Assembly (NCBI RefSeq): GCF_011758745.1
Contig: NZ_JAANOV010000001.1
Location: 1,364,001 to 1,428,000, forward strand
Direction of reading: 5' to 3'
Length of the DNA stretch: 64,000 nt
DNA from: Amycolatopsis granulosa
Lineage (GTDB): Bacteria > Actinomycetota > Actinomycetes > Mycobacteriales > Pseudonocardiaceae
Program-made: the position numbers and the translations under genes
The notes under the pieces: model-generated
Seen by the model: the letters and a program-made list of their open reading frames with translations, nothing else
The model's database searches: none
What the model was told of the DNA's origin: nothing
In this document: positions 33,217 to 42,700 of the stretch, piece after piece
Position numbering within the stretch: the stretch's first letter is position 1
Layout: each line of letters opens with the position of its first letter

Positions 33217-34700
33217 CAGGCCACCCGTGCCGTCGCCGGCCGGGGCGCCCGGGAGAACCGCATGGCCTCGTCGTCCAGGGACCCGCGCCGCATCAGCAGC
33301 ACGTCGCGCGGGTAGTTCTGGAACAACCGCCACGGCGCGGCCGCGCCCTGCTTCGGCAGCTTCGCGATGCTGCGCAGCACGTACCCGGACCGGAGGTCGA
33401 TCAGCGGCGCGGCGGGGGTCACCGACGGCGGTGGCACCGGTGTGCAGGTGGTGTAGCCGTGCGCGTCGAGGTGGCCGAGCAGCCGGCACACGTACCCCGC
33501 CACGAGATCGGCCTTCAGCGTCCAGGACGCGTTGGTGTAGCCGATGGTGAACGCGTAGTTCGGCACGCCGGAGAGCATCATGCCCTTGTAGGCCAGGCGC
33601 TGCCCGACGTCCACCGGCTCGCCGTCGACCACGAGGTCGATGCCGCCGAGCGGCAGCAGGTTCAGCCCGGTCGCGGTGACGACGACGTCGGCGTCGAGCT
33701 CCCGCCCCGAGGACAGCCGGATGCCGCGCGCGGTGAACGTCTCGATGGTGTCGGTGACGATGTCGGCCTTGCCGCTGCGCAGGGCCCGGAACAGGTCGCC
33801 GTCGGGCACGAAGCACACCCGCTGGTCCCACGGGTCGTAGCTGGGGTTGAAGTGCCGGTCGACGTCGAAGCCCGGCGGCAGCTGCGCGGTCACGCCCTTG
33901 CGCAGCAGCTTGCGCACCAAGCGCGGGCTGCGGCGGCTGAGCTGGAAGAACAACAGCGCGGCCAGCACGTTCTTCCACCGCACGATCGGATAGGCGACCT
34001 TGGCCGGCAGCACCCCGCGCAGCCGGTCCGCCAGCGGGTCGGTGGCCGAGAGCGACAGCACGTAACTCGGCGAGCGCTGCACCATCGTCACGTGCGCCGC
34101 GTCGCCGGTCATCGCGGGCACCAGCGTCACCGCGGTGGCCCCGCTGCCGATCACGACCACGCGTTTGCCGTGGTAGTCCAGGTCACGGGGCCAGTGCTGA
34201 GGGTGCACGACCGTGCCGGTGAACTCGTCCTGCCCGGGGAACTCGGGTGCGTAACCCTGGTCGTAGCGGTAGTAGCCGGAGTTGACGAAGAGGAAGCCGC
34301 ACGTGATCCGGACGCGTTCCCCGGTGTCGGTGCGGTCCGCCTCGACCGTCCACCGGGCCTCCTCCGACGACCACTCCGCCCGCACCACCCGGTGGTGGAA
34401 CCGGATGTGCCGGTCGATGCCCCGGTTGCGTGCCGTGGTCCGCACGTACTCGCGGATCGACTCGCCGTCGGCGATCGCCTTGGCGTCGGTCCACGGCTCG
34501 AACGAGTAGCCGAGGGTGAACATGTCCGAGTCCGAGCGGACGCCCGGGTAGCGGAAGAGGTCCCAGGTACCACCGATGGCCCCGCGCGCCTCGAGGATCG
34601 CGTACGTCTTCCCCGGGCGCTGCGCCCGCAGGTGGGCGGCGGCGCCGATCCCGGACAGGCCGGCACCGACGATCAGGACGTCGACGTGATCGCGCGTCAT
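33216..34700 (-). CDS. ethA: EthA-like FAD-dependent Baeyer-Villiger monooxygenase
   Basis: 494 residues from the ATG at 34700. FAD motif VIVGAGLSGIGAAAHL, GTWDLFRYPGVRSDSDM, the NADPH motif VVVIGSGATAVTLVPAM and NYAFTIGYTNASWTLKADL correspond closely to M. tuberculosis EthA as I recall it. EthA oxidises ketones to esters and activates thioamide prodrugs; the native substrate here is unknown. The gene is divergent from an EthR-like repressor, and the same pairing as in mycobacteria supports orthology. Confidence 0.9.
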   Translation of the reverse strand: MTRDHVDVLIVGAGLSGIGAAAHLRAQRPGKTYAILEARGAIGGTWDLFRYPGVRSDSDMFTLGYSFEPWTDAKAIADGESIREYVRTTARNRGIDRHIRFHHRVVRAEWSSEEARWTVEADRTDTGERVRITCGFLFVNSGYYRYDQGYAPEFPGQDEFTGTVVHPQHWPRDLDYHGKRVVVIGSGATAVTLVPAMTGDAAHVTMVQRSPSYVLSLSATDPLADRLRGVLPAKVAYPIVRWKNVLAALLFFQLSRRSPRLVRKLLRKGVTAQLPPGFDVDRHFNPSYDPWDQRVCFVPDGDLFRALRSGKADIVTDTIETFTARGIRLSSGRELDADVVVTATGLNLLPLGGIDLVVDGEPVDVGQRLAYKGMMLSGVPNYAFTIGYTNASWTLKADLVAGYVCRLLGHLDAHGYTTCTPVPPPSVTPAAPLIDLRSGYVLRSIAKLPKQGAAAPWRLFQNYPRDVLLMRRGSLDDEAMRFSRAPRPATARVA

Positions 34701-34766
34701 CGCTTCCCCGTTTCTCCCGTCGTCTCGACCGCAACGTACCAACGGTCTGTCGAGCCGGTCAACATC

Positions 34767-34785
34767 GTGTCGAGAGTGCCGACAC
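34767..34785. promoter_or_regulatory. Putative EthR-like operator
   Basis: GTGTCG and CGACAC form perfect 6-bp arms around a 7-base centre in the 113-base gap between ethA and the tetR gene. Further TGTCGAG-type boxes occur at 34748-34754 and, reversed, near 34724-34729, spaced so that several repressor dimers could bind side by side, as EthR does. Confidence 0.5.
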
Positions 34786-34813
34786 CGCGTTGAGCGCCTG
34801 ATACGGTGGGGCC

Positions 34814-35470
34814 ATGGCCACCGATCCCGCCGTCCGCAGCCGCCCGGCCCGCGGCCGCCGCGCGCCGCGGCCCAGCGGGGACGAGCGGGAGCTCGCGATC
34901 CTCGCCACCGCCGAGCGGTTGCTGGCGGAGCGCCCGCTGAGCGAGATCTCCACCGACGACCTGGCCCGCGGCGCCGGCATCTCCCGGCCGACGTTCTACT
35001 TCTACTTCCGCTCCAAGGACGCGGTGCTGCTCACGCTGCTCGACCGGGTCACCGAAGAGGCCGAGCGGGCGTCCGCGGTGGTGTTCGACCACCCCGCGCC
35101 CACCGCGGCGCAGCGGTGGCGGCAGTGCCTGGACGCCATCTTCACCACGTTCCGCGCCCACCGCGCCGTCGCGCTCGCCGCCGCCGAGGCCCGCCACACC
35201 AACACCGAGGTGCGGCAGCTGTGGGCGGGCATGATGGAGACCTGGGTCAGCCGGACCGCGGACGCGATCGAGGCCGAGCGCGCCCGCGGCGCGGCCCCGC
35301 CCGGACGGCCGGCGCGCGACCTGGCGATCGCGCTGAACTCGATGAACGAGCGGGTCCTGTACGCGACCTTCGGCGGCGACGGCCCGGCCGTGCCCGAACC
35401 GGACGTGGTCGGCGTGCTGCTCGACGTGTGGCTGAGTGCGATCTACCGCACCACCGAACCACCGGCCTGA
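34814..35470 (+). CDS. ethR: EthR-like TetR family repressor
   Basis: 218 residues. N-terminal arm rich in Arg/Pro, then RPSGDERELAILATAERLL, DDLARGAGISRPTFYFYFRSKDAVLLTLLDRV (helix-turn-helix) and a ligand-binding half with MMETWVSRTADAIEAERARGAAPP and ALNSMNERVLYATF. These stretches match mycobacterial EthR almost word for word as I recall that sequence. It probably represses the divergent ethA-SDR operon and itself. The ATG lacks a strong ribosome-binding site (GGTGGGGCC ahead). Confidence 0.88.
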   Translation: MATDPAVRSRPARGRRAPRPSGDERELAILATAERLLAERPLSEISTDDLARGAGISRPTFYFYFRSKDAVLLTLLDRVTEEAERASAVVFDHPAPTAAQRWRQCLDAIFTTFRAHRAVALAAAEARHTNTEVRQLWAGMMETWVSRTADAIEAERARGAAPPGRPARDLAIALNSMNERVLYATFGGDGPAVPEPDVVGVLLDVWLSAIYRTTEPPA

Positions 35471-35507
35471 TCCGTTTCGGCCTGCGGCCGCCGGGTAGTC
35501 CCGGGCC

Positions 35508-35660
35508 ATGGAACGCAAGAGCGGGCAGGACGAGGACGCTCGCGACGAGCTGCCCGGCGCCGGGGACTCGTCGCAGGAGGAACAGCAGCTCCTCCGGGGG
35601 GAACAGGGCACCTCCTCCGGGGACGAGCACGACGATTTCGACCCGCAGCAGGGCCAGTAG
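35508..35660 (+). CDS. 50-aa acidic disordered protein
   Basis: Starts MERKSGQDEDARDELPG and ends HDDFDPQQGQ. Rich in Glu, Asp, Gln and Gly with no hydrophobic core, so intrinsically disordered. It sits 37 bases after the tetR gene and 16 bases before the sigma-factor start on the same strand. There is no strong ribosome-binding site. Similar short acidic proteins occur in actinomycetes, but I do not recognise a family. Confidence 0.45.
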   Translation: MERKSGQDEDARDELPGAGDSSQEEQQLLRGEQGTSSGDEHDDFDPQQGQ

Positions 35661-35676
35661 CCGGCACCCTCGGGGG

Positions 35677-36390
35677 GTGGATCCGCTCGCCCGGTTCGAA
35701 GCCGGCCGCCCGCGCCTGTTCGGGCTGGCCTACCGGCTGCTCGGTGAGGCCGCCGAGGCCGAGGACGTCGTCCAGGAGGCCTACCTCCGCTGGCACGCGG
35801 CGACCGGTGTCGAGGTGCCGGAGGCGTGGCTTTCCAAGGTCGTCACCAACCTGTGCCTGAACCGGCTGACGTCCGCGCGCGCCCGGCGGGAGGTCTACCT
35901 CGGCCCGTGGCTGCCCGAGCCGGTGTTCACCGACCGCGGCCCGCTGGAGATCGCCGAGCAGCGCGATTCGCTGTCGCTGGGACTGCTCGTGCTGCTGGAA
36001 CGCCTGACCCCACCGGAACGCGCGACGTTCGTGCTGCGGGAGGCGTTCGGCCACAGCCACCGCGAGATCGGCGAGGTCCTCGACCTGGACGAGGCCCACG
36101 TCCGCCAGCTCTACCGCCGGGCGCGGCAGCACGTGGCGCGGGGGCGCACACGCTTCACCGCGACCGCCGAGCAGCGCCGGGCCCTCGTGGAGCAGTTCCT
36201 CGCGGCGACCGTGGCCGGTGACGTGGCCGGACTGGAGCGTCTGCTCGCCGAGGGGGAGCCGGGCCTGGCGGTGTACCTGGGCGGAGCGATGTTCGCGGTG
36301 CTGGTGCCCGAGCCGGGTGCGGACGGGCTGGCAGCGGTGCGCACGATCGCCAACCCGGACAAGCTCGCCTTCGCCGCCGCCCAGACCTGA
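35677..36390 (+). CDS. SigJ-like ECF sigma factor with shortened C-terminal domain
   Basis: 237 residues from the GTG at 35677 (GGGGG ahead). Sigma region 2: LFGLAYRLLGEAAEAEDVVQEAYLRWHA; linker YLGPWLPEPVF is the SigJ/ECF41-type signature; region 4: LTPPERATFVLREAFGHSHREIGEVLDLDEAHVRQLYRRAR. ECF41 factors usually carry a full SnoaL-like regulatory domain and reach roughly 290-330 residues. Here only its first helix (VEQFLAATVAGDVAGLERLLAEG) and its last strand with NPDKLAF remain, which looks like an internal deletion. Regulation by that domain may be altered. Confidence 0.82.
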   Translation: MDPLARFEAGRPRLFGLAYRLLGEAAEAEDVVQEAYLRWHAATGVEVPEAWLSKVVTNLCLNRLTSARARREVYLGPWLPEPVFTDRGPLEIAEQRDSLSLGLLVLLERLTPPERATFVLREAFGHSHREIGEVLDLDEAHVRQLYRRARQHVARGRTRFTATAEQRRALVEQFLAATVAGDVAGLERLLAEGEPGLAVYLGGAMFAVLVPEPGADGLAAVRTIANPDKLAFAAAQT

Positions 36391-36392
36391 AC

Positions 36393-36410
36393 CGGCGCTT
36401 CGCGGCGCCG
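36393..36410. terminator. Small hairpin after the sigma-factor gene
   Basis: CGGCGC and GCGCCG separated by six bases (TTCGCG) begin two bases after the stop codon, between convergent genes. No T-tract. The rest of the gap to 36559 shows no convincing gene. Confidence 0.35.
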
Positions 36411-36559
36411 CGTGGTCACCCCGGCGCAGGACGTCCGAAGTGGACTACGATCTGTCGGCCGGGCAGCTCGTCTCGTGACGGCGGGTACGTGCGGATCGGC
36501 CTTGAACCAGTGGTCTGGACCGCTGGTGCGGATCTCGCTCGCGACCGGGTTGCGGACGA

Positions 36560-36856
36560 TCAGCCGCGGCGCGGGTGCGGAATCGACTCGGCGCCGGCCC
36601 GGCGGGCCGCGATCACCAGACAGCGCTCACAGGGCATGCCCGCGGGGCGGTCCAGAAGATCCAGCTCCCCGGGCCGCCCGGAGTACCCGCAGTAGGCCAC
36701 CAGCAGCCCGGGCTGCTGCCCCGCCGTCAAGGGAAAGACGTGCGCAACGCGGTGGGTCTCCCCCACGAGACCGGATCGCGGCCGCGCGAGCAGGAACGCT
36801 CCGCCCGGCCCGCCCGGTTCGTCGTGCGCCTCGGGTACCCGTACCCGTTCAGTCAC
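36560..36856 (-). CDS. Conserved-looking small Cys-containing hypothetical protein
   Basis: 98 residues from the GTG at 36856, preceded by GAGGAGG. MTERVRVPEAHDEPGGPGG, a central FLLARPRSGLVGETHRVAHVFPL and a C-terminal part with YCGYSG...GMPCERCLVIA. The three cysteines (CGYSG and CxxC) could hold zinc. Family not recognised. It lies alone, convergent with the sigma-factor gene. The region upstream of it (36857-37031) holds no gene I can support. Confidence 0.65.
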   Translation of the reverse strand: MTERVRVPEAHDEPGGPGGAFLLARPRSGLVGETHRVAHVFPLTAGQQPGLLVAYCGYSGRPGELDLLDRPAGMPCERCLVIAARRAGAESIPHPRRG

Positions 36857-37031
36857 GGTGAGCCTCCTCTCGGGATACTCGCCGTGGTGGTTCCCGGACC
36901 CGGTGCGCGCCAATCCCCGCGGGCCGCTTTTCACCCGTCAGTGCCGCGTTCGTCCACAGTGGCTGATCCGGGCGGAGCTCCGGTACCGGGATTCCCCACG
37001 TTTCGCGGCTTCCCGGCCGGCCCTGCCGCGG

Positions 37032-37604
37032 TCAGGAGCGGGCGGCGTCCAGAACCGGACCGAGTTCAGCCACCACGGCGTCCAGCGGGGCGGGATCCTC
37101 CTGCGCCCGGGCCATCACGATCGCACCCTCGAGTGCGCTGATCATGACCACCGCCAGCGACCGGGCGCGCTCCGGCGGCACCCCCATGTCCCGCAGGCTC
37201 TCCTCGACCGGCCGCAACCAGGTCTCGAACCCCTCCCGCACCGCCCGGCGCAGATCGTCGTTGCCCGCCACCACGTCGGCCGTCGTCGCGACCAGCGGGC
37301 AGCCTGCCGCGTAGCCTTCGTCGCGGAACTGGTCGCGCCACTGCGCCACCATCCCCGCAAAGAGACCGCCCGGCGTGGGCGCGGCCGCGGCGTACCGTTT
37401 CACCCGCGACGCCGCGAACTCGCCGGACCAGGCAAGCGCTTCCCGGACGAGCTGGTCCTTGCCGCCCGGGAAGTAGTGCTGGAGGGAGCCCCGCGGCGCC
37501 GACGCGTGCTCGACGACCTCCCGCATCCCCGTCCCGCTCACCCCCTGGGTGCGGATCAGCTGTGCCGCGCTGTACACCATGCGATCACGCGGATTCGCCG
37601 TCAT
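37032..37604 (-). CDS. TetR family regulator (LmrA/YxaF-like)
   Basis: 190 residues. N-terminal helix-turn-helix: DRMVYSAAQLIRTQGVSGTGMREVVEHASAPRGSLQHYFPGGKDQLVREAL. The C-terminal half with AAGCPLVATTADVV and SLAVVMISALEGAIVMARAQEDPAPLD matches the LmrA-type ligand domain found in repressors of drug exporters. ATG at 37604 overlaps the stop of the upstream acetyltransferase gene (ATGA), so the two are one operon and the acetyltransferase is the likely co-regulated gene. Confidence 0.88.
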   Translation of the reverse strand: MTANPRDRMVYSAAQLIRTQGVSGTGMREVVEHASAPRGSLQHYFPGGKDQLVREALAWSGEFAASRVKRYAAAAPTPGGLFAGMVAQWRDQFRDEGYAAGCPLVATTADVVAGNDDLRRAVREGFETWLRPVEESLRDMGVPPERARSLAVVMISALEGAIVMARAQEDPAPLDAVVAELGPVLDAARS

Positions 37605-38089
37605 GCCACCTCCGGTCCCGGCATCGTCAGTTCGTATTCGTACTCGCCGTGCTGCGGACCGTGCCGGACGCGGAAACCCTGCCGCCGCAACAACGCCCTG
37701 GCCGCCGCATTGTCCACCTGCGTCACCGCCCGCACCGTCCACCCCGCCCAGCGCCCGGAGGCCCGCAGCCAGCCGGCCAGGCCCGTCGCGATGCCCTGCC
37801 GCTGCCACGGGTCGGCCACCATGATGCCGAGCTCCGCGACGCGCGCCTCGCCGGCCACCAGGTTCAGCAGTCCCACCGTCGCCGCGCCGTCGACCGCGGC
37901 GAGCGCCACGCCGTCCGGCGGCCCGGCGAGGAGATAGCGCCGGTACCGGCCGAGCACGTCCGCCGGATCCGGCCGGCCCGGCAGGAAGAACCGGCGCCGC
38001 AAGGTACCCGGCGAGCAGGCGAGGACCACGCTCCGCACGTCTTCGGCGGCGGTGCCGTCGAGCTCCCGGAGGGTTATGACGGTTGTCAT
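37601..38089 (-). CDS. GNAT family N-acetyltransferase
   Basis: 162 residues. GNAT fold: LRELDGTAAEDVRSVVLACSPGTLRRRFF at the start, VALAAVDGAATVGLLNLV, then the acetyl-CoA loop VADPWQRQGIATGLAGWL and the C-terminal DNAAARALLRRQGFRVRHG. RRRFF near the N-terminus is common in GNATs of the acyl-CoA synthetase-regulating type, but no partner domain is present. Acceptor substrate unknown. First gene of an operon with the TetR gene. Confidence 0.86.
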   Translation of the reverse strand: MTTVITLRELDGTAAEDVRSVVLACSPGTLRRRFFLPGRPDPADVLGRYRRYLLAGPPDGVALAAVDGAATVGLLNLVAGEARVAELGIMVADPWQRQGIATGLAGWLRASGRWAGWTVRAVTQVDNAAARALLRRQGFRVRHGPQHGEYEYELTMPGPEVA

Positions 38090-38137
38090 AGTCCCGGTGT
38101 ACTCCGCCGCGGCCCCGGAGGCAAGGCCCGCACCGGG

Positions 38138-38169
38138 ATGAGCTGGGTGATCGATGAGCTGGGTGATCG
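38138..38169. repeat. Perfect 16-bp tandem duplication
   Basis: ATGAGCTGGGTGATCG occurs twice head to tail, 47 bases ahead of the PAP2-lipid-kinase start. It may duplicate a regulatory half-site or reflect slippage; each unit also contains an ATG. Confidence 0.6.
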
Positions 38170-38215
38170 CCGCAGTGCCCTGCCCGGTACCCGCGCCCGG
38201 CATAGACTGGCGCCC

Positions 38216-39643
38216 ATGCGCCGATGGGTGTCCCGTGCGGACCAACGACTGTTCGCCCGCGTGGCGGCAACCGATTCCGTTCTCCTGGACCGGGTGCTGC
38301 CGCGCCTGAGCCGGGCAGCCAACTACGGCGGGTTGTGGTGGGCGGTCAGCGGCACCCTCGCCGCGACGCGGAATCGCCGGGCGCGGCGTGCCGCCTTGCG
38401 CGGGATGCTCGCGCTGGGCATCGCCAGTGCGACCGCCAACGGGCTGAGCAAACGTGTCGTTCGCCGCACCCGCCCCGCGACCGGGGCCATCCCGCCGATC
38501 CGGCAACTGCGGCGGGCGCCGTGGACCACGTCGTTCCCGTCCGGGCATTCCGCCTCCGCCGCGGCCTTCGCCACGGGCGTCGCGCTCGAGTGGCCGGCTC
38601 TGGCCGCACCCGTGGGCGCGCTGGCCGCCGGGGTCGCGGCCTCCCGCGTCGTCACCGGCGCCCACTACCCGTCGGACGTGCTCGGCGGCCTCGGCCTCGG
38701 GCTGACCGCAGCCGCGGTCACGCTGTCCTGGTGGCCGCGCACCCCCGCCGGCCCCGCGCGGGCCGAAGCGCATCCGGCACCCGCCCTGCCCACCGGCGAC
38801 GGCCTCGTCCTGGTCGTCAACCCGTCCGCGGGAAGCGCCAACGCCACCGTTCTCGACCGCGTCCGGGCCGAACTCCCGCAGGCGAAGATCGTGGAACTCG
38901 GCGACGGCGAGGACCTGGCCGACGCGCTCACCGAAGCGGTCCGCACCTGCCGTGTCCTGGGTGTCGCCGGTGGCGACGGCACCATCAACGTCGCCGCGCG
39001 CACCGCCGCCGACCACGACGTCCCGCTCCTGGTCCTGCCGGCGGGCACCCTCAACCACTTCGCCCGCGACCTCGGCGTGGCGACGCCGGACGACGCGATC
39101 ACGGCCGTGCGCAAGGGCAGCGCGGTGCGCATCGACCTCGGCAGCGTCGACGGCGAGGTCTTCGTCAACACCTGCAGCACCGGGCTCTACACCGACCTGG
39201 TGCGGTACCGCGAGAAGTGGGAGAAGCGGATCGGCAAGTGGCCCGCGATGCTGGTCGGCCTGGTGCACGTGCTGCGCCGCGCGAACCCCCAGGACCTCGT
39301 GGTGAACGGCGAGCCACGCAGCGTCTGGATGATCTTCGCGGGCAACGGGGCGTACCGTCCGCGCGGGTTCGCCCCGACCTACCGCCGCAGCCTGGACGAC
39401 GGGCTGCTCGACATCCGCACCGTCGACGCGGAGCGCCCGTGGGCCCGCACGCGGGTCGTCCTCGCCGCGCTCACCGGCACCCTGCGCTGGTGCACGCCCT
39501 ACCAGGACCGGCCCGCCGCGCCCCAGCTGACCGTCCGCGCCCCGGCCGGCCGGCTCCACCTCGCGCTGGACGGCGAACTGCGGAGCGTTCCGCCGGACAT
39601 CACGCTGCGCAAACGCCGTGGTGCGCTGGTCGTCTACCGCTGA
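38216..39643 (+). CDS. PAP2 phosphatase-diacylglycerol kinase fusion protein
   Basis: 475 residues. Residues 1 to about 185 form a membrane PAP2 phosphatase with KRVVRRTRPATG, PSGHSASAAAFATG and SRVVTGAHYPSDVLGG (the three phosphatase motifs, catalytic His in the last two). Residues about 200-475 are a DAGK/LCB5-type lipid kinase: VNPSAGSANATV, VAGGDGTINVAA and LPAGTLNHFARDLG. The protein thus holds a lipid-phosphate phosphatase and a lipid kinase in one chain, suggesting control of a diacylglycerol or polyprenol-phosphate pool at the membrane. This fusion is known in actinobacteria. Start ATG at 38216; a start slightly upstream is unlikely. Confidence 0.9.
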   Translation: MRRWVSRADQRLFARVAATDSVLLDRVLPRLSRAANYGGLWWAVSGTLAATRNRRARRAALRGMLALGIASATANGLSKRVVRRTRPATGAIPPIRQLRRAPWTTSFPSGHSASAAAFATGVALEWPALAAPVGALAAGVAASRVVTGAHYPSDVLGGLGLGLTAAAVTLSWWPRTPAGPARAEAHPAPALPTGDGLVLVVNPSAGSANATVLDRVRAELPQAKIVELGDGEDLADALTEAVRTCRVLGVAGGDGTINVAARTAADHDVPLLVLPAGTLNHFARDLGVATPDDAITAVRKGSAVRIDLGSVDGEVFVNTCSTGLYTDLVRYREKWEKRIGKWPAMLVGLVHVLRRANPQDLVVNGEPRSVWMIFAGNGAYRPRGFAPTYRRSLDDGLLDIRTVDAERPWARTRVVLAALTGTLRWCTPYQDRPAAPQLTVRAPAGRLHLALDGELRSVPPDITLRKRRGALVVYR

Positions 39644-39663
39644 GCCGCGCGCACCCGGGTCCT

Positions 39664-39677
39664 GGAAAGCGCTTTCC
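39664..39677. promoter_or_regulatory. Perfect GGAAAGCGCTTTCC palindrome between convergent genes
   Basis: A 14-bp perfect palindrome inside a wider CCTGG...CCAGG inverted repeat, 20 bases after the lipid-kinase stop. The core matches LacI-family/cre-like operators of actinomycetes, but no promoter faces it. It may instead act as a hairpin at the end of the two convergent transcripts. Confidence 0.45.
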
Positions 39678-39750
39678 CGCCAGGGTCCCGCGCAGCCTCA
39701 GCCGCCGCCCGGGTCCGTGCCCGTGCGGTCGTGCATCCGCACCTCGATCG

Positions 39751-42700
39751 CTAGGCGACCGACGGGGCGGGCCAGGGATTTCCGGTGAAGTCACGCAACT
39801 CGTCCGCCTCGGCGGCGCCCAGTTCCTCGAACAGGTCGTAGGCGCGGCGCCAGTAGTCCCGTGCCAGGCCGGCCCGCGCGGCGCACCGGTGCAGTTCGGC
39901 GAGTTCGTTCAAGGCCCGGGCCTGCTGGTACCGCTCGCCGCGGTTGATCGCCACCCGCAGACCGGTCTCGACCAGATCCGCGGCGGTGAGCAGGTCGCCG
40001 ATGTCGCGGTGCACACCACCGAAGTCGATCAGCACCTCGCTCTCCGTGGCGGGACCGCCGACCGCACGCACGATCCGCAGGGCCTCGTTGAAGTTCGTGA
40101 GGGCGTCGTCGAACCCGCCGGTCGCCCGGTAGGCGTTGCCGAGGCGGTGCCGGGCGTAGGCGATCCGCGGCTCCAGGCCGTGCGCCTCGGCCAGCTCGAT
40201 CGCCTGCTTGAGGTGTTCGACCGCCTCGCGGTGCCGCCCGAGCCGCCGCCACGCGTCGCCGAGGTCAGCCAGCGCTCCGCTTTCCGCGTCCGCATCACCG
40301 GTGCGCCGCGACAGCACCAGCGCGTGCCGGTACTGGTCCACCGCGGCATCCAGCCGGCCCAGAACCGCCAGGGTGGCACCGAGGTTCGCCGCGACAGCGC
40401 CTTCCAGCCTCGGCTCCCCCGCGCACAACGCCGCCGCCGACCGGAACAGCCCCAGCGCCTCGGAGAACTCCCCCGACCGGTGGCAGAGCACCCCGAGCGC
40501 ACGCAGCGAGGTGGCTTCCAGGTCGCGGTCGCCATGGGCGCGGTGCAGTTCGATGGCCCGCCGGAAGTGCTCGCGCGCGTCCGCCGCGCGGCCGTGGTAC
40601 AGGTAGGCCACCGCCAGGTCGAAGCGCGTGTGGGCCTCGCCGACCTCGTCCTGCGCGGCCGTCGCCGCCGCCAGCGCGGCTTCGTGCGTGTGCACCCAGT
40701 CGTGGTCGTGGCTGTAGCCGTAGAGGTACAGGTACGCGCGCAGGCAGCGGGTCAGCTGCCAGGCGTGCGTCGGCCAGCCCTGCTCGGCCGCCAGGCTCAC
40801 CGCGGCGATGAGACCCGGCCGCTCGGCCTCCAGCCAGCGCTTCGCGGCTTCCCGGTCGGCCAGCAGGGGTCCGTGCACCGGCGCCGCACCGGCCAGGTCG
40901 ACGCCCTTGGCCGGGTAGATCAGGTGCGTGGCACGGGCCGCGGTGTGCAGGTAGAAGTCGAGGACACGGGTGATCGCGACGCGACGGGCGGGCTCCGGTT
41001 CACTGTCGCGGGCCAGACCACGCGCGTACTCGGCGAGCAGGTTGTGCAGCCGGTACCGGTCCCGCGTCACCACGGTGACCAGGTTTTCGTCCACCAGCCG
41101 GTCCAGCAGCCACCGGGCCCGCGCCGGGGTCAGCCCGGCGAGCGCACCGACCGACTCCGGCGTGAAGTCGGCACCGGGGTGCAGGCCCAGCAACCGGAAC
41201 AGCCGCCGTTCGTCGGTTTCCAGTGCCTGGTACGACAACTCGAACACCGCTCGCAGGCGGCGGCTGCCCGCCGCCAGCTCGTTCAGCCGGTCCCCGGTCT
41301 CCGCCAGGCGCGCGGCCAGGTCCGCCATCGTCCACGTCGGACGGGACTGGAGCCGTCGCGCCGCGAGCGCGACCGCCATCGGCAGCCACCCGCACAGTTC
41401 GACCACCCGGCGGGCCGCCTCCGGCTCGCTCTCCACGCGCTTCGCACCGACCACCCGCACCAGCAGTTCACGGGCCTCGGCCGGGGTGAACACATCCAGC
41501 GGCAGCGTGCGCGCCCCGTCCAGGGCGAGCGCGCGACGGCTGGTGACCAGCACCAGATTGGTCGGCCCGGCCGGCAGCAACGGCAGGATCTGGTCCTCAC
41601 TCGCCGCGTTGTCCAGCAGCACCAGCACGTCGCGGCCGTAGACGCGATCGCGGTAGAGCGACGCGCGTTCCTCGAGGCTCGGCGGAACCTGGTCGCCGGG
41701 CACGCCGAGCAGGCGCAGGAACGACGCCAGCACCGCGGCCGGGTCGGCGGGCGGCTGGTCGGAGTGCCCGCGCAGGTCGACGTAGAGCTGGCAGTCGCCG
41801 TAGCGGCCCTCGGCGAGCAGCTGGTGGGCGATGTGCACGGCGAGCCGGGTCTTGCCCACCCCGGCCATGCCCTCGATCAGCGCGATACCGACCGCGGTGC
41901 CGCCGCCCATCGCGCGCAGCCCGTCGCGGAGGGTGGTCAGTTCGGCCTCGCGGCCGCTGAAGTCCGCGGTGTCGAGCGGCAGCTGGCGGTGGGCGCTGAC
42001 CGGGGCGAACTCCGGTCGCGCGACCTCCTGGCGCAGCACCCGCTGGTAGGCGCTCGCGAGCTCCGGGCCCGGGTCGGCGCCGAGTTCCCCGGCCAGACGG
42101 CGCCGCAGCGTGTCGAACAAGTCGAGCGCGGCGGCCTGCTGTCCACTGCCGGCGAGCGCGATCATCAACCGGGCGTGCACCGCCTCGTGCAGCGGGTCGG
42201 CCTCCGCGACGCGCTGCAGGAGCGGGAGAACCTCCTGGTAGCGGCCGAGGTCGCTGGCCGCTCCGGCGTATTCGACGACGACCGCCCGGTACTCGCGCAC
42301 CAGCGCGACGACGATCGGGTGCGACGCCAGGGCGCTCAGCCCCTCCAGCGGCTCACCCCGCCACAGCCCGACGGCCTCGGCGAACAGCCCGCACGCCTCG
42401 GCCAGCTCGCCCTCTTCGCGGACGTGCCGGGCGCGCGAGACGAGGCGGCGGAACACGAGCAGGTCGTGCTGACCGTCGGCGACCTTCAGCTGGTAGCCGC
42501 CGCGGGTGGACACGATGCAATCGCAGTCGGGGTCGGCCTGCAACCGGCGGCGCAGACGGGACACGCGGGATTGGAGCAGGTCGACCGTGCTGTGGTCGGG
42601 CTGGTCACCCCAGATCGCCTCGACGAGGGTGTCCCGGCCGACGGGCATGTTCGGGGACAACGCGAGCAGCGCGAGGAGGGTGCGCTGGGTCTCCGAGCCG

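Noticed and set aside
36412-36695. Small plus-strand frames between the sigma-factor gene and the hypothetical protein
   Set aside because: No ribosome-binding site and they run into the better-supported minus-strand gene.
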